DNA of 12,773 bases, from positions 1-12,773 of the forward strand of contig JBMOQT010000083.1 in the NCBI GenBank assembly GCA_049320945.1. The letters are read 5' to 3'. Numbering within the stretch: the first letter of the stretch is position 1; every line of letters begins with the position of its first letter. The DNA comes from DYIB01 sp049320945 (GTDB taxonomy: Bacteria; Pseudomonadota; Gammaproteobacteria; Burkholderiales; Rhodocyclaceae). Made by a program: the position numbers and the translations under genes. Of this stretch, positions 7,414 through 12,773 are shown piece by piece. The notes under the pieces were generated by a model. That model was not told where the DNA came from. It did no database searches and was given only the letters and a program-made list of their open reading frames with translations.

Positions 7414-7419
7414 TACAAT
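7414..7419 (+). promoter_or_regulatory. Candidate -10 element (TACAAT) for the DUF2189 gene
   Basis: TACAAT lies in an A/T-rich island (7406-7430) that stands out sharply from the GC-rich surroundings and precedes a 57-nt spacer to the ATG at 7476. The hexamer at 17-bp spacing upstream (TTCTGC, 7391-7396) is a poor -35, so the promoter is weak or needs help. Confidence 0.4.
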
Positions 7420-7435
7420 TAAAACAATAACCAGA

Positions 7436-7449
7436 CCCGCCGACGCGGG
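7436..7449 (+). other. Small leader hairpin before the DUF2189 gene
   Basis: CCCGC (7436-7440), loop CGAC, GCGGG (7445-7449) form a perfect 5-bp GC stem between the candidate -10 and the ribosome binding site AGAGGAG (7462-7468). No U-run follows, so it is not a classic terminator. It could stabilise the mRNA or end upstream read-through only weakly. Confidence 0.4.
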
Positions 7450-7475
7450 CCGTTCCCAACGAGAGGAGACGCGCA

Positions 7476-8237
7476 ATGCCCCAACAGCAGGCCGTGGCAC
7501 CTGCTTTTCCGCAGGTGCGGGTGGTTCCGGCCGCCGCCCCGTTCCGCTGGCTGCGCCTGGCCTTCGACGACCTGCGCGCCTGTCCCGGCCCGAGCGTCTT
7601 CTACGGCCTGTGCTTCGCCGCCATGGGGGCGCTGCTCAAGGTGGTGTTCGCCCATGCCTACCAATATCTCTCGGCGCTGACTTGCGGCTTCCTGCTGCTC
7701 GGCCCCTTCCTCGCCATCGGCATCTACGAGATCGCGCGCCGGCGCGAGCACGGCGAGGCGTGCCGCCCGGCGCCGACCCTGGCGGTGTGGCGGCGCAATG
7801 CCGCCAGCATCGGCGTGTTCTCGCTCATCCTGACCGTGGTGTTCCTGGTGTGGGCGCGCGCCTCGCTGGTGATCTTCGCCCTGTTCTACACCAGCGAAAT
7901 GCCGACCCTGGCCGGCTTCATGCAGCAGGTGCTGTCCGTCAATAACCTGGAATTCCTGGCGGTCTATTTCGCCGTCGGCCTGGGTTTCGCGGCCCTGGTG
8001 TTCGCCGTCAGCGTGGTGTCCATCCCCCTGATGATGGACCGGGGCCAGGACACGGTGACGGCCATGATCGCCAGCTTCCTCGCCCTGGCGCGCAACCCGG
8101 GCGCCATGCTGGTTTGGGCGGCGCTGATCGTGCTGCTCACCGCCTTGGGCCTGCTCACACTGTTCATCGGCCTGATCCTCGCCATGCCCCTGGTGGGACT
8201 CGCCACCTGGCATGCCTACCGCGACCTGGTTGCCTGA
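7476..8237 (+). CDS. DUF2189-family multi-pass inner-membrane protein
   Basis: This 253-residue protein has a roughly 35-residue soluble N-terminus followed by about five or six hydrophobic segments (approximately 43-63, 67-87, 113-137, 160-183 and 212-237). The order of features matches DUF2189: VPAAAPFRWLRLAFDDLRACPGPSVFYG, then GFLLLGPFLAIGIYEIARRRE, then a C-terminal SIPLMMDRG.D..TAMIAS stretch and a final helix ending ATWHAYRDLV. Function is unknown for the family as far as I know, and I do not assign one. The start is well supported by AGAGGAG (7462-7468) at 7-nt spacing. It follows the exporter operon on the same strand, but its AT-rich promoter-like island and leader hairpin suggest separate transcription. 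Confidence 0.85.
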   Translation: MPQQQAVAPAFPQVRVVPAAAPFRWLRLAFDDLRACPGPSVFYGLCFAAMGALLKVVFAHAYQYLSALTCGFLLLGPFLAIGIYEIARRREHGEACRPAPTLAVWRRNAASIGVFSLILTVVFLVWARASLVIFALFYTSEMPTLAGFMQQVLSVNNLEFLAVYFAVGLGFAALVFAVSVVSIPLMMDRGQDTVTAMIASFLALARNPGAMLVWAALIVLLTALGLLTLFIGLILAMPLVGLATWHAYRDLVA

Positions 8238-8448
8238 GCTGCGCACGGCGGGCAGGATGAGGATGGGTTTCGGCGGCGACGGTTAAGACCCATCCCCACC
8301 CCAACCCTCCCCTTGGAAGGGGAGGGAGCCTGCTGCACGGCGCCTGAATTGTGCATAATCCTCAGCCTTGAGACGGCGTGGCCGAGTGGCGCGTCCAGGG
8401 ATTGCCCATAGAAGCGGAGAAGGAGGCAAAGATGCGAGGAATGCGGCC
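8238..8448. other. Intergenic region upstream of the MFS gene
   Basis: This 211-bp spacer contains the inverted repeat at 8305-8326, a CATAAT hexamer at 8354-8359 without a clear -35, and a purine-rich leader ending in the ribosome binding site AGGA (8437-8440). A stretch around 8372-8390 looks loosely like the 5' part of a serine tRNA but does not fold as one. No additional gene is visible. Confidence 0.5.
8305..8326. repeat. Perfect 10-bp inverted repeat, possible dispersed hairpin element or terminator
   Basis: CCCTCCCCTT (8305-8314), GG, AAGGGGAGGG (8317-8326) is a perfect dyad. It is embedded in a C-rich context (ACCCATCCCCACCCCAACC just upstream) that resembles the C-rich/G-rich hairpins scattered between genes in many proteobacterial genomes. 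It sits 67 bp after the DUF2189 stop, so it may also end that transcript, although no T-run follows on either strand. Confidence 0.6.
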
Positions 8449-9627
8449 ATGACCATCAAGCGCAACGTCGCCCTGCTCGCCGCCGCCCAGGCCCTGCTGC
8501 TGACCAACGGCATCACCCTCATCGCCATCAACGGCCTGGCCGGCTTCGCCCTGGCGCCGGACAAGCGCCTGGCCACGGTGCCGGTGATGGCCTACGTCAT
8601 CGGCTCGGCCCTGAGCACGCTGCCCGCCTCCTATTTCATGAAGCATTACGGGCGCCGCGCCGGCTTCACCCTGGGCAGCGCGCTGGGCATGGCGGGTGCC
8701 GCCGTCGGCGCCGCGGCCCTGTTCCTGCAGAGCTTCTGGCTGCTGTGCCTGGGCGCCCTGTTCTCGGGCATCTACAACGCCTTCGGCCAGTACTACCGCT
8801 TCGCCGCGGCCGACATGGCGTCGGCGGACTTCAGGAGCAAGGCCATCTCCCTGGTGCTGGCCGGCGGCATCATTGGCGGCGTGCTCGGGCCGGAGGCGAG
8901 CAAGATCACGCGCGAGCTGCTGGAGCCGCGCTTTGCTGCCTCCTTCCTCACCCTGATCCTGTTCGCCCTGGCCTCCATGGCCATCGTGCGCCGCCTGGAC
9001 ATCCCGCCCCTGTCGGCGGAGGAGAAGCGCGCCGAGGGACGCCCCCTGGCGGAGATCATGCGCCAGCCGGTGTTCATCGTCGCCGTGCTGGCGGCGGCGG
9101 TGGGCTACGGCGTGATGAACCTCCTGATGAGCGCCACGCCGCTCGCCATGGACATCTGCCGCCACCCCTACGCCGACGCCGCCTTCGTGCTCGAATGGCA
9201 TGTCATCGGCATGTTCGCACCATCCTTCTTCACCGGCTCGCTGATCAAGCGCTTCGGCGTGCTCAACGTACTGCTGGTCGGGGCGGTGCTGATGTTCGCC
9301 TGCGTCACCATCGCCATGAGCGGCGTGTCGCTGATGCATTTCTGGTGGGCGCTCACCCTGCTGGGCGTAGGCTGGAACTTCCTGTACATCGGCGGCACCA
9401 CCTTGCTCACCGAGGCCTACCGGCCCGAGGAGCGCGCCAAGACCCAGGGCTTCAACGACTTCCTGGTGTTCACCGCCATGACCCTGTCCTCGCTCACCTC
9501 GGGCATGGTGGTCACCGGCCCGGGCTGGGCGGCCCTGAACCAGCTCGCCCTGCCCTTCCTGGCTCTCACCGCGCTGGCCACGGCCCTGCTGTGGCTCAAG
9601 CGGCGCGCGGTGCCGGCCGCGCTGTAG
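8449..9627 (+). CDS. Major facilitator superfamily (MFS) transporter
   Basis: The 392-residue protein is nearly all hydrophobic and fits about 12 helices in two six-helix halves separated by a charged loop (about 181-206, RRLDIPPLSAEEKRAEGRPL). The MFS motif A region between helices 2 and 3 is degenerate (SYFMKHYGRRAGFTLG, 61-76). An aromatic segment GIYNAFGQYYRFAAADMA (107-124) in the N-terminal half and GWNFLYIGGTTLLTEAYRPEERAKTQG (308-334) in the C-terminal half resemble a common proteobacterial MFS group of unknown substrate. The ATG at 8449 is chosen because AGGA (8437-8440) sits 8 nt before it and it starts immediately before helix 1. The frame is open to 8368, but that extension is polar and unlikely. 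Its last 32 bp overlap the end of the convergent DUF2917 gene. No terminator is seen between the two. Confidence 0.9.
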   Translation: MTIKRNVALLAAAQALLLTNGITLIAINGLAGFALAPDKRLATVPVMAYVIGSALSTLPASYFMKHYGRRAGFTLGSALGMAGAAVGAAALFLQSFWLLCLGALFSGIYNAFGQYYRFAAADMASADFRSKAISLVLAGGIIGGVLGPEASKITRELLEPRFAASFLTLILFALASMAIVRRLDIPPLSAEEKRAEGRPLAEIMRQPVFIVAVLAAAVGYGVMNLLMSATPLAMDICRHPYADAAFVLEWHVIGMFAPSFFTGSLIKRFGVLNVLLVGAVLMFACVTIAMSGVSLMHFWWALTLLGVGWNFLYIGGTTLLTEAYRPEERAKTQGFNDFLVFTAMTLSSLTSGMVVTGPGWAALNQLALPFLALTALATALLWLKRRAVPAAL

Positions 9628-9952
9628 GCCCGATGGTATCGCGGCCGCTGCCGTTGGCGCGCCGGCTCTGCCAGTAGCGCCACAGGGCGCGGAACAGGGA
9701 AGCCGGCTCGCCCGCCGACACCGGCTGCTCCACGTGCACCCGCGCCAGTTCCATGGCGTGCACCAGGGTCAGGCCATCCCGGTCCACGGTGAAGCCGTCG
9801 CCCGGGCCGATGAGGATGTCGCGCGTGTCACGGTCCTGGGTAATCCACACGCTGCCGGTGAGCACGGTGATGCGCGCGCCGCCGGCATCGGCCAGCTCCA
9901 GCGTGGCATGGCGCGGCAGGGTCAAGATGGCATGATCCATACTCATGTTCAT
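9596..9952 (-). CDS. DUF2917-family small protein
   Basis: This 118-residue protein has a compact beta-rich core (about residues 8-72). Its layout is HATLELADAGGARITVLTGSVWITQDRDTRDILIGPGDGF followed by a hydrophobic strand LTLVHAMELARVHVEQ, which matches DUF2917, a cupin-like small family of unknown function. The C-terminal 40 residues are Arg/Ala/Pro-rich and probably disordered. The start at 9952 is set by AAGGAAG, 6 nt upstream, although ATGs at 9946 and 9940 follow closely in the same frame. The coding end overlaps the convergent MFS gene by 32 bp. A promoter with near-consensus boxes (10007-10034) reads toward this gene from the shared spacer with the LysR gene. That divergence suggests the LysR protein controls it, which is an inference. 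Confidence 0.8.
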   Translation of the reverse strand: MNMSMDHAILTLPRHATLELADAGGARITVLTGSVWITQDRDTRDILIGPGDGFTVDRDGLTLVHAMELARVHVEQPVSAGEPASLFRALWRYWQSRRANGSGRDTIGPTARPAPRAA

Positions 9953-9970
9953 GATGGGCTTCCTTTCGCC

Positions 9971-9986
9971 GCCGGCGACAGCCGGC
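9971..9986 (-). other. Leader hairpin just upstream of the DUF2917 ribosome binding site
   Basis: GCCGGC (9971-9976), a 4-nt loop and GCCGGC (9981-9986) form a perfect 6-bp GC stem. In the minus-strand transcript the hairpin ends a few bases before the AAAGGAAG Shine-Dalgarno, so it could affect ribosome access or mRNA life. It also lies between the boxes of the weak plus-strand promoter. Confidence 0.45.
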
Positions 9987-9987
9987 C

Positions 9988-9993
9988 TATAAT
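9988..9993 (+). promoter_or_regulatory. Candidate -10 element (perfect TATAAT) for the LysR gene
   Basis: An exact TATAAT lies 76 nt before the LysR start codon. The -35 at 17-bp spacing is TTCGCC (9965-9970), which is weak, so the promoter may be low-activity or regulated. Transcription would start near 10000, placing the ATGG(A/C)C half-sites inside the leader, where a bound regulator could block it. Confidence 0.5.
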
Positions 9994-10006
9994 GGCACAC
10001 GGCTCA

Positions 10007-10034
10007 ATTATGGCCATCCCGGCGTCCATGACAA
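10007..10034 (-). promoter_or_regulatory. Sigma-70-type promoter reading toward the DUF2917 gene
   Basis: On the minus strand TTGTCA (10029-10034), a 16-bp spacer and CATAAT (10007-10012) match the -35 and -10 consensus at 5 of 6 positions each. The start would be near 10000, giving a leader of about 48 nt with a hairpin before the ribosome binding site. This is the best-formed promoter in the window. Confidence 0.65.
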
Positions 10035-10049
10035 ACGAGATATGGACAT
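10009..10049. promoter_or_regulatory. Candidate LysR-type operator cluster in the divergent spacer
   Basis: Two near-identical sites, TATGGCCAT (10009-10017) and TATGGACAT (10041-10049), lie exactly 32 bp apart in the same orientation, about three helical turns. Between them GTCCAT (10024-10029) forms an inverted repeat with ATGGAC (10042-10047), separated by 12 bp. The cluster overlaps both boxes of the minus-strand promoter. A strict T-N11-A core was not found, so assignment to the neighbouring LysR protein is inference. Confidence 0.4.
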
Positions 10050-10069
10050 GGTTCGGATGAGTTTTTGGA

Positions 10070-10972
10070 ATGCATAAGCGGCTGCCCTCGCTCGATCTGC
10101 TGCGCGGCTTCGAGGCGGCCGCGCGCCATCTGAGCTTCACTCGCGCCTCCGCCGAGCTGTTCGTCACCCAGTCGGCGGTGAGCCGCCAGATCAAGACCCT
10201 GGAGGAGCACCTGGGCGTGGCCCTGTTCCGGCGCGGCAACCGGGAGCTGTTCCTGACCGACAGCGGCCAGGTCCTGTTCAAGGCCCTGCGCGACGCCCTG
10301 CCCCAGATCGAGGCAGCGGTGGCGCGCATCGGCGGCATGGCGGACGGCCGCCCGCTCACGGTGACCGCCAGCGTGTCCTTCTCCGCCCTGTGGCTGGTGC
10401 CGCGGCTGCCGGAATTCCGCCGCGGACATCCGGAAATCGATGTGCGCATCGCCGCCGACAACCGTGTCCTGGACCTGGAGCGCGCCGGCATCGACCTGGC
10501 GATCCGCTACGACAGGCAGACGGCGATGCCGCCGGAAGCGGAGCTGCTGTTCGGCGAGACGGTGTTCCCCGTGTGCAGCCCCGCCTTGGCGCGCGACCGC
10601 AGCCGGCCCCTCAAGAAGCCCGCCGATCTGGCGCGCCACGTGCTGCTGCATCTGGACGGGGCCGCAAGCCAGTGGCCCTGGCTCAACTGGAACGAGTGGC
10701 TGGAGGCCTTGGGCCTGCGCGACCTGCGGCCGGCGGGGGTGATGCGCTTCTCCCACTACGACCAGCTGATCCAGGCGGCGATCGAGGGCGAAGGCGTGGC
10801 CCTGGGCCGCGATCCCCTGATCCGCCAGGCCATGGCGCGCAAACAATTGGTGGCGCCCTTCAGCACGCGCAGCGTGTCGCCCCGCGCCTATTTCCTGCTG
10901 CGCGCCAAGGGCGCGGCGCGGCCGGAGGTGGAAGCCTTCGCCGCCTGGCTGAAGGCGGCGGCGGGCAGCTGA
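10070..10972 (+). CDS. LysR-family transcriptional regulator, GcvA-like
   Basis: The 300-residue protein has an N-terminal winged helix-turn-helix (SFTRASAELFVTQSAVSRQIKTLEEHLGVALFRR, residues 22-55), a linker helix and a periplasmic-binding-protein-like effector domain (about 93-296). The start LPSLDLLRGFEAAARHLSFTRASAELFVTQSAVSRQI and the effector-domain wording (VSFSALWLVPRLPEFRRGHPEIDVRI, DLAIRYDRQ) are typical of the GcvA branch. A TGA in frame at 10058-10060 fixes the ATG at 10070 as the first start. No good Shine-Dalgarno precedes it: GGA abuts the ATG and GGATGAG is poor, so translation may be low. It diverges from the DUF2917 gene with shared half-sites in the spacer, the classic arrangement for a LysR regulator and its target. 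Its inducer is unknown. It ends 9 nt before the convergent tonB gene. Confidence 0.92.
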   Translation: MHKRLPSLDLLRGFEAAARHLSFTRASAELFVTQSAVSRQIKTLEEHLGVALFRRGNRELFLTDSGQVLFKALRDALPQIEAAVARIGGMADGRPLTVTASVSFSALWLVPRLPEFRRGHPEIDVRIAADNRVLDLERAGIDLAIRYDRQTAMPPEAELLFGETVFPVCSPALARDRSRPLKKPADLARHVLLHLDGAASQWPWLNWNEWLEALGLRDLRPAGVMRFSHYDQLIQAAIEGEGVALGRDPLIRQAMARKQLVAPFSTRSVSPRAYFLLRAKGAARPEVEAFAAWLKAAAGS

Positions 10973-10981
10973 TCGGCCGCG

Positions 10982-11815
10982 CTACTCCTGGTTCAGCTTG
11001 AAGCGGATGGGCACCTCGACCCGGGCCGCCACCGCCTCGCCGCCGCGGCGGGCCGGCACGAAGCGCCAGGTGGCGACCGTCTCCAGCGCCGCCTCGTCGA
11101 GCACGGCATGGCCCGAGGACTGGGCCAGGGTCAGCCCGCGGGGTTTGCCGTCGGCGCCCACCAGCACCTCGATGCGCACCTCCCCCTCCAGGCCCATGCG
11201 CACGGCGGCGCGGGGGTAGCTGGGCTTGGGGTTGTGCAGGTAGGCGGCATCGAAGCCCGGCGGCACCAGGGGGGCGGCCGGCGCGCCCTGCGCCACTGCG
11301 ACCGGCGGCGCGGCAGGCGCCGCTGTCGAAAGCACAGGGGCAGGCATGGGCGGCGCGGGCGCCAGTGGTGGGGAGGGCGCCGGCTCGCTGCGCTGGACCG
11401 GCGGCGCCGGCTGCCTGTCCTGCACCAGCTTCGGCAGCGGCGCCGCGGCGCGGACAGGCTTGCTGGCGCGAGGCGGCGCCGGTGCCGCCGGCGGTGCTGC
11501 GGGTGGCGCGGCGACCGGGACGGCCGCCGGCAGCAGGGTCGCCACGAGGGGCGTGACGACGGATTCCGGCCCGGGTGCCGGCTGCGGCACGAGCCACAGC
11601 AGGGCGCCGTGCAGCGCCAGGGACAGGGCGACAGCCAGCTTCAGGGCACGACCGCCGGACGACCGGTCCCGGGCCGGCGCCGCAGCGGGCGTGAGCCCGG
11701 GGCGCGCCCCATGCTGGGCGCGGTACTCGTCCAGCCTGATCACCGCCGCCTTGCGCTGGTCCAACGGATCCGCTCCGGGCGCTGCGCGGCGCGCGAGTTG
11801 TTCCTCCCTGTCCAT
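10982..11815 (-). CDS. tonB: TonB energy-transducing protein
   Basis: This 277-residue protein has TonB architecture. A long charged cytoplasmic start (1-55) is followed by one membrane anchor (about 57-76) carrying Ser65-x3-His69 (SLALH), the residue pair through which TonB couples to ExbB/ExbD. Then comes a Pro/Ala-rich periplasmic linker (about 77-187) and a C-terminal TonB domain (about 197-277: YPRAAVRMGLEGEVRIEVLVGADGKP, then LDEAALETVATWRFVPAR). It would deliver proton-motive-force energy to TonB-dependent outer-membrane receptors. The ATG at 11815 is chosen because AGGA lies 5 nt upstream; the frame stays open to 11956, but that stretch is translated repeat DNA and not credible. No exbB/exbD lie beside it in the window. 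The cytoplasmic start is longer than the roughly 10-residue start of E. coli TonB. A NiCoT-like permease lies upstream on the same strand. Confidence 0.9.
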   Translation of the reverse strand: MDREEQLARRAAPGADPLDQRKAAVIRLDEYRAQHGARPGLTPAAAPARDRSSGGRALKLAVALSLALHGALLWLVPQPAPGPESVVTPLVATLLPAAVPVAAPPAAPPAAPAPPRASKPVRAAAPLPKLVQDRQPAPPVQRSEPAPSPPLAPAPPMPAPVLSTAAPAAPPVAVAQGAPAAPLVPPGFDAAYLHNPKPSYPRAAVRMGLEGEVRIEVLVGADGKPRGLTLAQSSGHAVLDEAALETVATWRFVPARRGGEAVAARVEVPIRFKLNQE

Positions 11816-11840
11816 GACCTTCCTGTCCAATGCAGCGGGC

Positions 11841-11869
11841 AGTCTAAACGGGCAGCTGCCACGGCACAA
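11841..11869 (-). promoter_or_regulatory. Candidate tonB promoter
   Basis: On the minus strand TTGTGC (11864-11869), a 17-bp spacer and TAGACT (11841-11846) resemble -35 and -10 boxes, matching consensus at 3 to 4 of 6 positions each. Transcription would begin about 20 nt before the ATG at 11815. I see no convincing Fur box over it. Confidence 0.4.
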
Positions 11870-11925
11870 CCACCCAGCGAGGCTGGTTGAATTAACCTTC
11901 AAACCGCAGTTGAAACCGCCTTCGA

Positions 11926-12043
11926 CGCAAAGATCGCAAAGACGCAAAGGCCGCAAAGAAAGATCTACAGCGTCACCCTTTGGGTGTCGGCCATCCTTCA
12001 GGATCTTCCTTTGCGTCCTTTGCGTTGCTTCGCGTCCTTTGCG
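11926..12043. repeat. CGCAAAG repeat element arranged as a large imperfect inverted repeat
   Basis: The left arm has four CGCAAAG copies (starting at 11926, 11935, 11943 and 11952). The right arm has the complement, CTTTGCG, at 12009, 12018 and 12037, plus a variant CTTCGCG at 12028. Both arms end in a GATC next to the loop, and the last 15 or so bases of each arm pair almost fully. The loop (about 11966-12001) contains a further hairpin, CACCC-TTT-GGGTG (11974-11986). Similar AACGCAAAGACGCAAAGG runs are familiar between genes of many bacteria. Here the right arm is read through by the NiCoT-like gene on the minus strand. Confidence 0.75.
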
Positions 12044-12773
12044 TTAAGTGCGGTTTTCAGGATCAAGCGCTCGAGGCGCAGGGCGAGCAGGAAGCTCAGG
12101 CCGACGGCGACCATCAGGCTGGTGCCGAAGGCCAGTTCCTTGCCCTCGCTCCAGCCGTCCACCGCCGGGGAGAAGTATTTGAGGGCGCCGAACAGGGCTA
12201 CCAGCAGGGACAGGCTGGCCACCACCAGGCCCATGACACGCGAGGCGACCAGGGCGAGCTGGTCGGTGCGGCGGATGAGGCGCGAGATCCACAGGCCGTT
12301 GACGCCATCCATGACCATCATGCCGGCCATGAACAGCAGGCCCAGGACCAGGGAATGGCCCCAGCCGCCGAACTGGGTGCCGGTCAGGGCGAACAGGGCG
12401 GCCTGGCTCATGGTGTCGAAGGACAAGGCGAAGAAGGCGCCCACCAGGGCGATCACCAGGGGATGGCTGTGGTGCTGCAGGCGGCGGAACAGGCGGCCCT
12501 TCACACCCACCGGCCGCACCACTTCGTCAGACCGCGCCGCCAGCACCGCCGCCAGGTTCATGGCGCCGAGCAGGGTGAGGAAGCCGATGGAGATCCACAC
12601 GCCCACGTCCTCCATCCAGGCAGGCACCTGCCAGGTGCGCGCCACACCGCCCACCACCAGGGCGATGACCACCACCACCGCCCCGTGGCCAAGGGAGAAC
12701 AGGAAGCCGCACCAGCGCGCCAGGCGCGGCCGGCGGCGGGCGTTGTAGCGGGTGAGGCCGTCGATGGTGGCCA
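11998..12773 (-). CDS. NiCoT-like nickel/cobalt permease (5' end outside window) with repeat-encoded C-terminus
   Basis: The visible 257 codons begin ATIDGLTRYNARRRP, which fits the end of the NiCoT helix-2 signature (HAxDxDHxxxID), and continue CGFLFSLGHGAVVVVIALV, matching the second signature FFSLGHSTVV. LSFDTMSQAALFALTG and LFMAGMMVMDGVNGLWISR correspond to the later LGFDTATE and AGM..D..DG motifs. About six membrane helices are visible. NiCoT proteins import Ni2+ or Co2+ across the inner membrane; the key His/Asp residues of helix 2 lie outside the window, and the visible motifs diverge, so metal choice is open. The last residues (NAKDAKQRKGRKGRS) are encoded by the CGCAAAG repeat arm and are strongly basic, unlike the rest of the protein. 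The gene lies upstream of tonB on the same strand, 182 nt away. The frame is open to the right edge. Confidence 0.75.
   Translation of the reverse strand, partial: ATIDGLTRYNARRRPRLARWCGFLFSLGHGAVVVVIALVVGGVARTWQVPAWMEDVGVWISIGFLTLLGAMNLAAVLAARSDEVVRPVGVKGRLFRRLQHHSHPLVIALVGAFFALSFDTMSQAALFALTGTQFGGWGHSLVLGLLFMAGMMVMDGVNGLWISRLIRRTDQLALVASRVMGLVVASLSLLVALFGALKYFSPAVDGWSEGKELAFGTSLMVAVGLSFLLALRLERLILKTALNAKDAKQRKGRKGRS

Noticed and set aside
8372..8400. A stretch resembling the 5' end of a serine tRNA (GGCGTGGCCGAGTGGCG)
   Set aside because: The rest does not supply anticodon arm, T arm (GGTTCAAATCC) or a matching acceptor strand, so the similarity is limited to the D-arm region.
11870..11905. 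Fur box upstream of tonB
   Set aside because: Only a short GGTT-N5-AACC dyad is present; there is no GATAAT-type repeat.
11816..11956. N-terminal extension of TonB through the in-frame ATG at 11956
   Set aside because: The added residues come from translated CGCAAAG repeat and spacer DNA and are Cys-rich nonsense; the ATG at 11815 has a proper Shine-Dalgarno and gives the normal TonB layout.
11926..12043. CRISPR-like array
   Set aside because: The heptamer copies are 8-9 bp apart with no unique spacers of constant length and are arranged as an inverted repeat, so this is not CRISPR.

Overview
The window is uniformly GC-rich and densely coded, with short intergenic gaps. Two small uncharacterised families (DUF2189 and DUF2917), a GcvA-type LysR regulator and a CueR/CopA copper module together suggest a chromosomal segment of a betaproteobacterium, perhaps near Rhodocyclales. 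That placement is an inference from gene content. I see no rRNA, tRNA, CRISPR array, integrase or insertion sequence.

Layout. (1) Positions 1-1433, plus strand: the 3' end of a Cu(I) P1B-ATPase (copA), the copper sensor cueR, and a LysE/RhtB-family exporter whose start codon overlaps the cueR stop. (2) 1446-2913, minus strand: an alkaline-phosphatase-superfamily nucleotide pyrophosphatase/phosphodiesterase-like gene, preceded by a possible 20-codon leader ORF with a strong ribosome binding site. (3) 3094-7387, plus strand: a tightly packed four-gene exporter operon made of a membrane-fusion protein, a MacB/LolD-type ATPase and two different FtsX/MacB-type permeases. No outer-membrane channel gene is present. 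(4) 7476-8237: a DUF2189 multi-pass membrane protein with its own leader hairpin. (5) 8449-9627: an MFS transporter, preceded by a perfect 10-bp inverted repeat. (6) 9596-10972: a DUF2917 gene on the minus strand, overlapping the MFS 3' end, diverges from a GcvA-like LysR regulator. Their shared spacer holds a good minus-strand sigma-70-type promoter overlapped by repeated ATGG(A/C)C-type half-sites. (7) 10982-12773, minus strand: a TonB protein and, upstream of it, a NiCoT-like nickel/cobalt permease whose 5' end lies outside the window. Between them is a degenerate CGCAAAG repeat element arranged as a large inverted repeat. One arm of it is translated as the last residues of the NiCoT protein.

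How the parts fit. Metal handling appears at both ends: copper efflux and sensing on the left, probable Ni/Co import next to TonB on the right. The centre is envelope transport, with an ABC exporter, an MFS carrier and a DUF2189 membrane protein. I did not find a clearly new defence or mobile system. The most informative unexplained structures are the DUF2917/LysR regulatory spacer, the coding CGCAAAG inverted repeat, the phosphodiesterase leader ORF with that enzyme's altered metal-site motifs, and the split-permease exporter.
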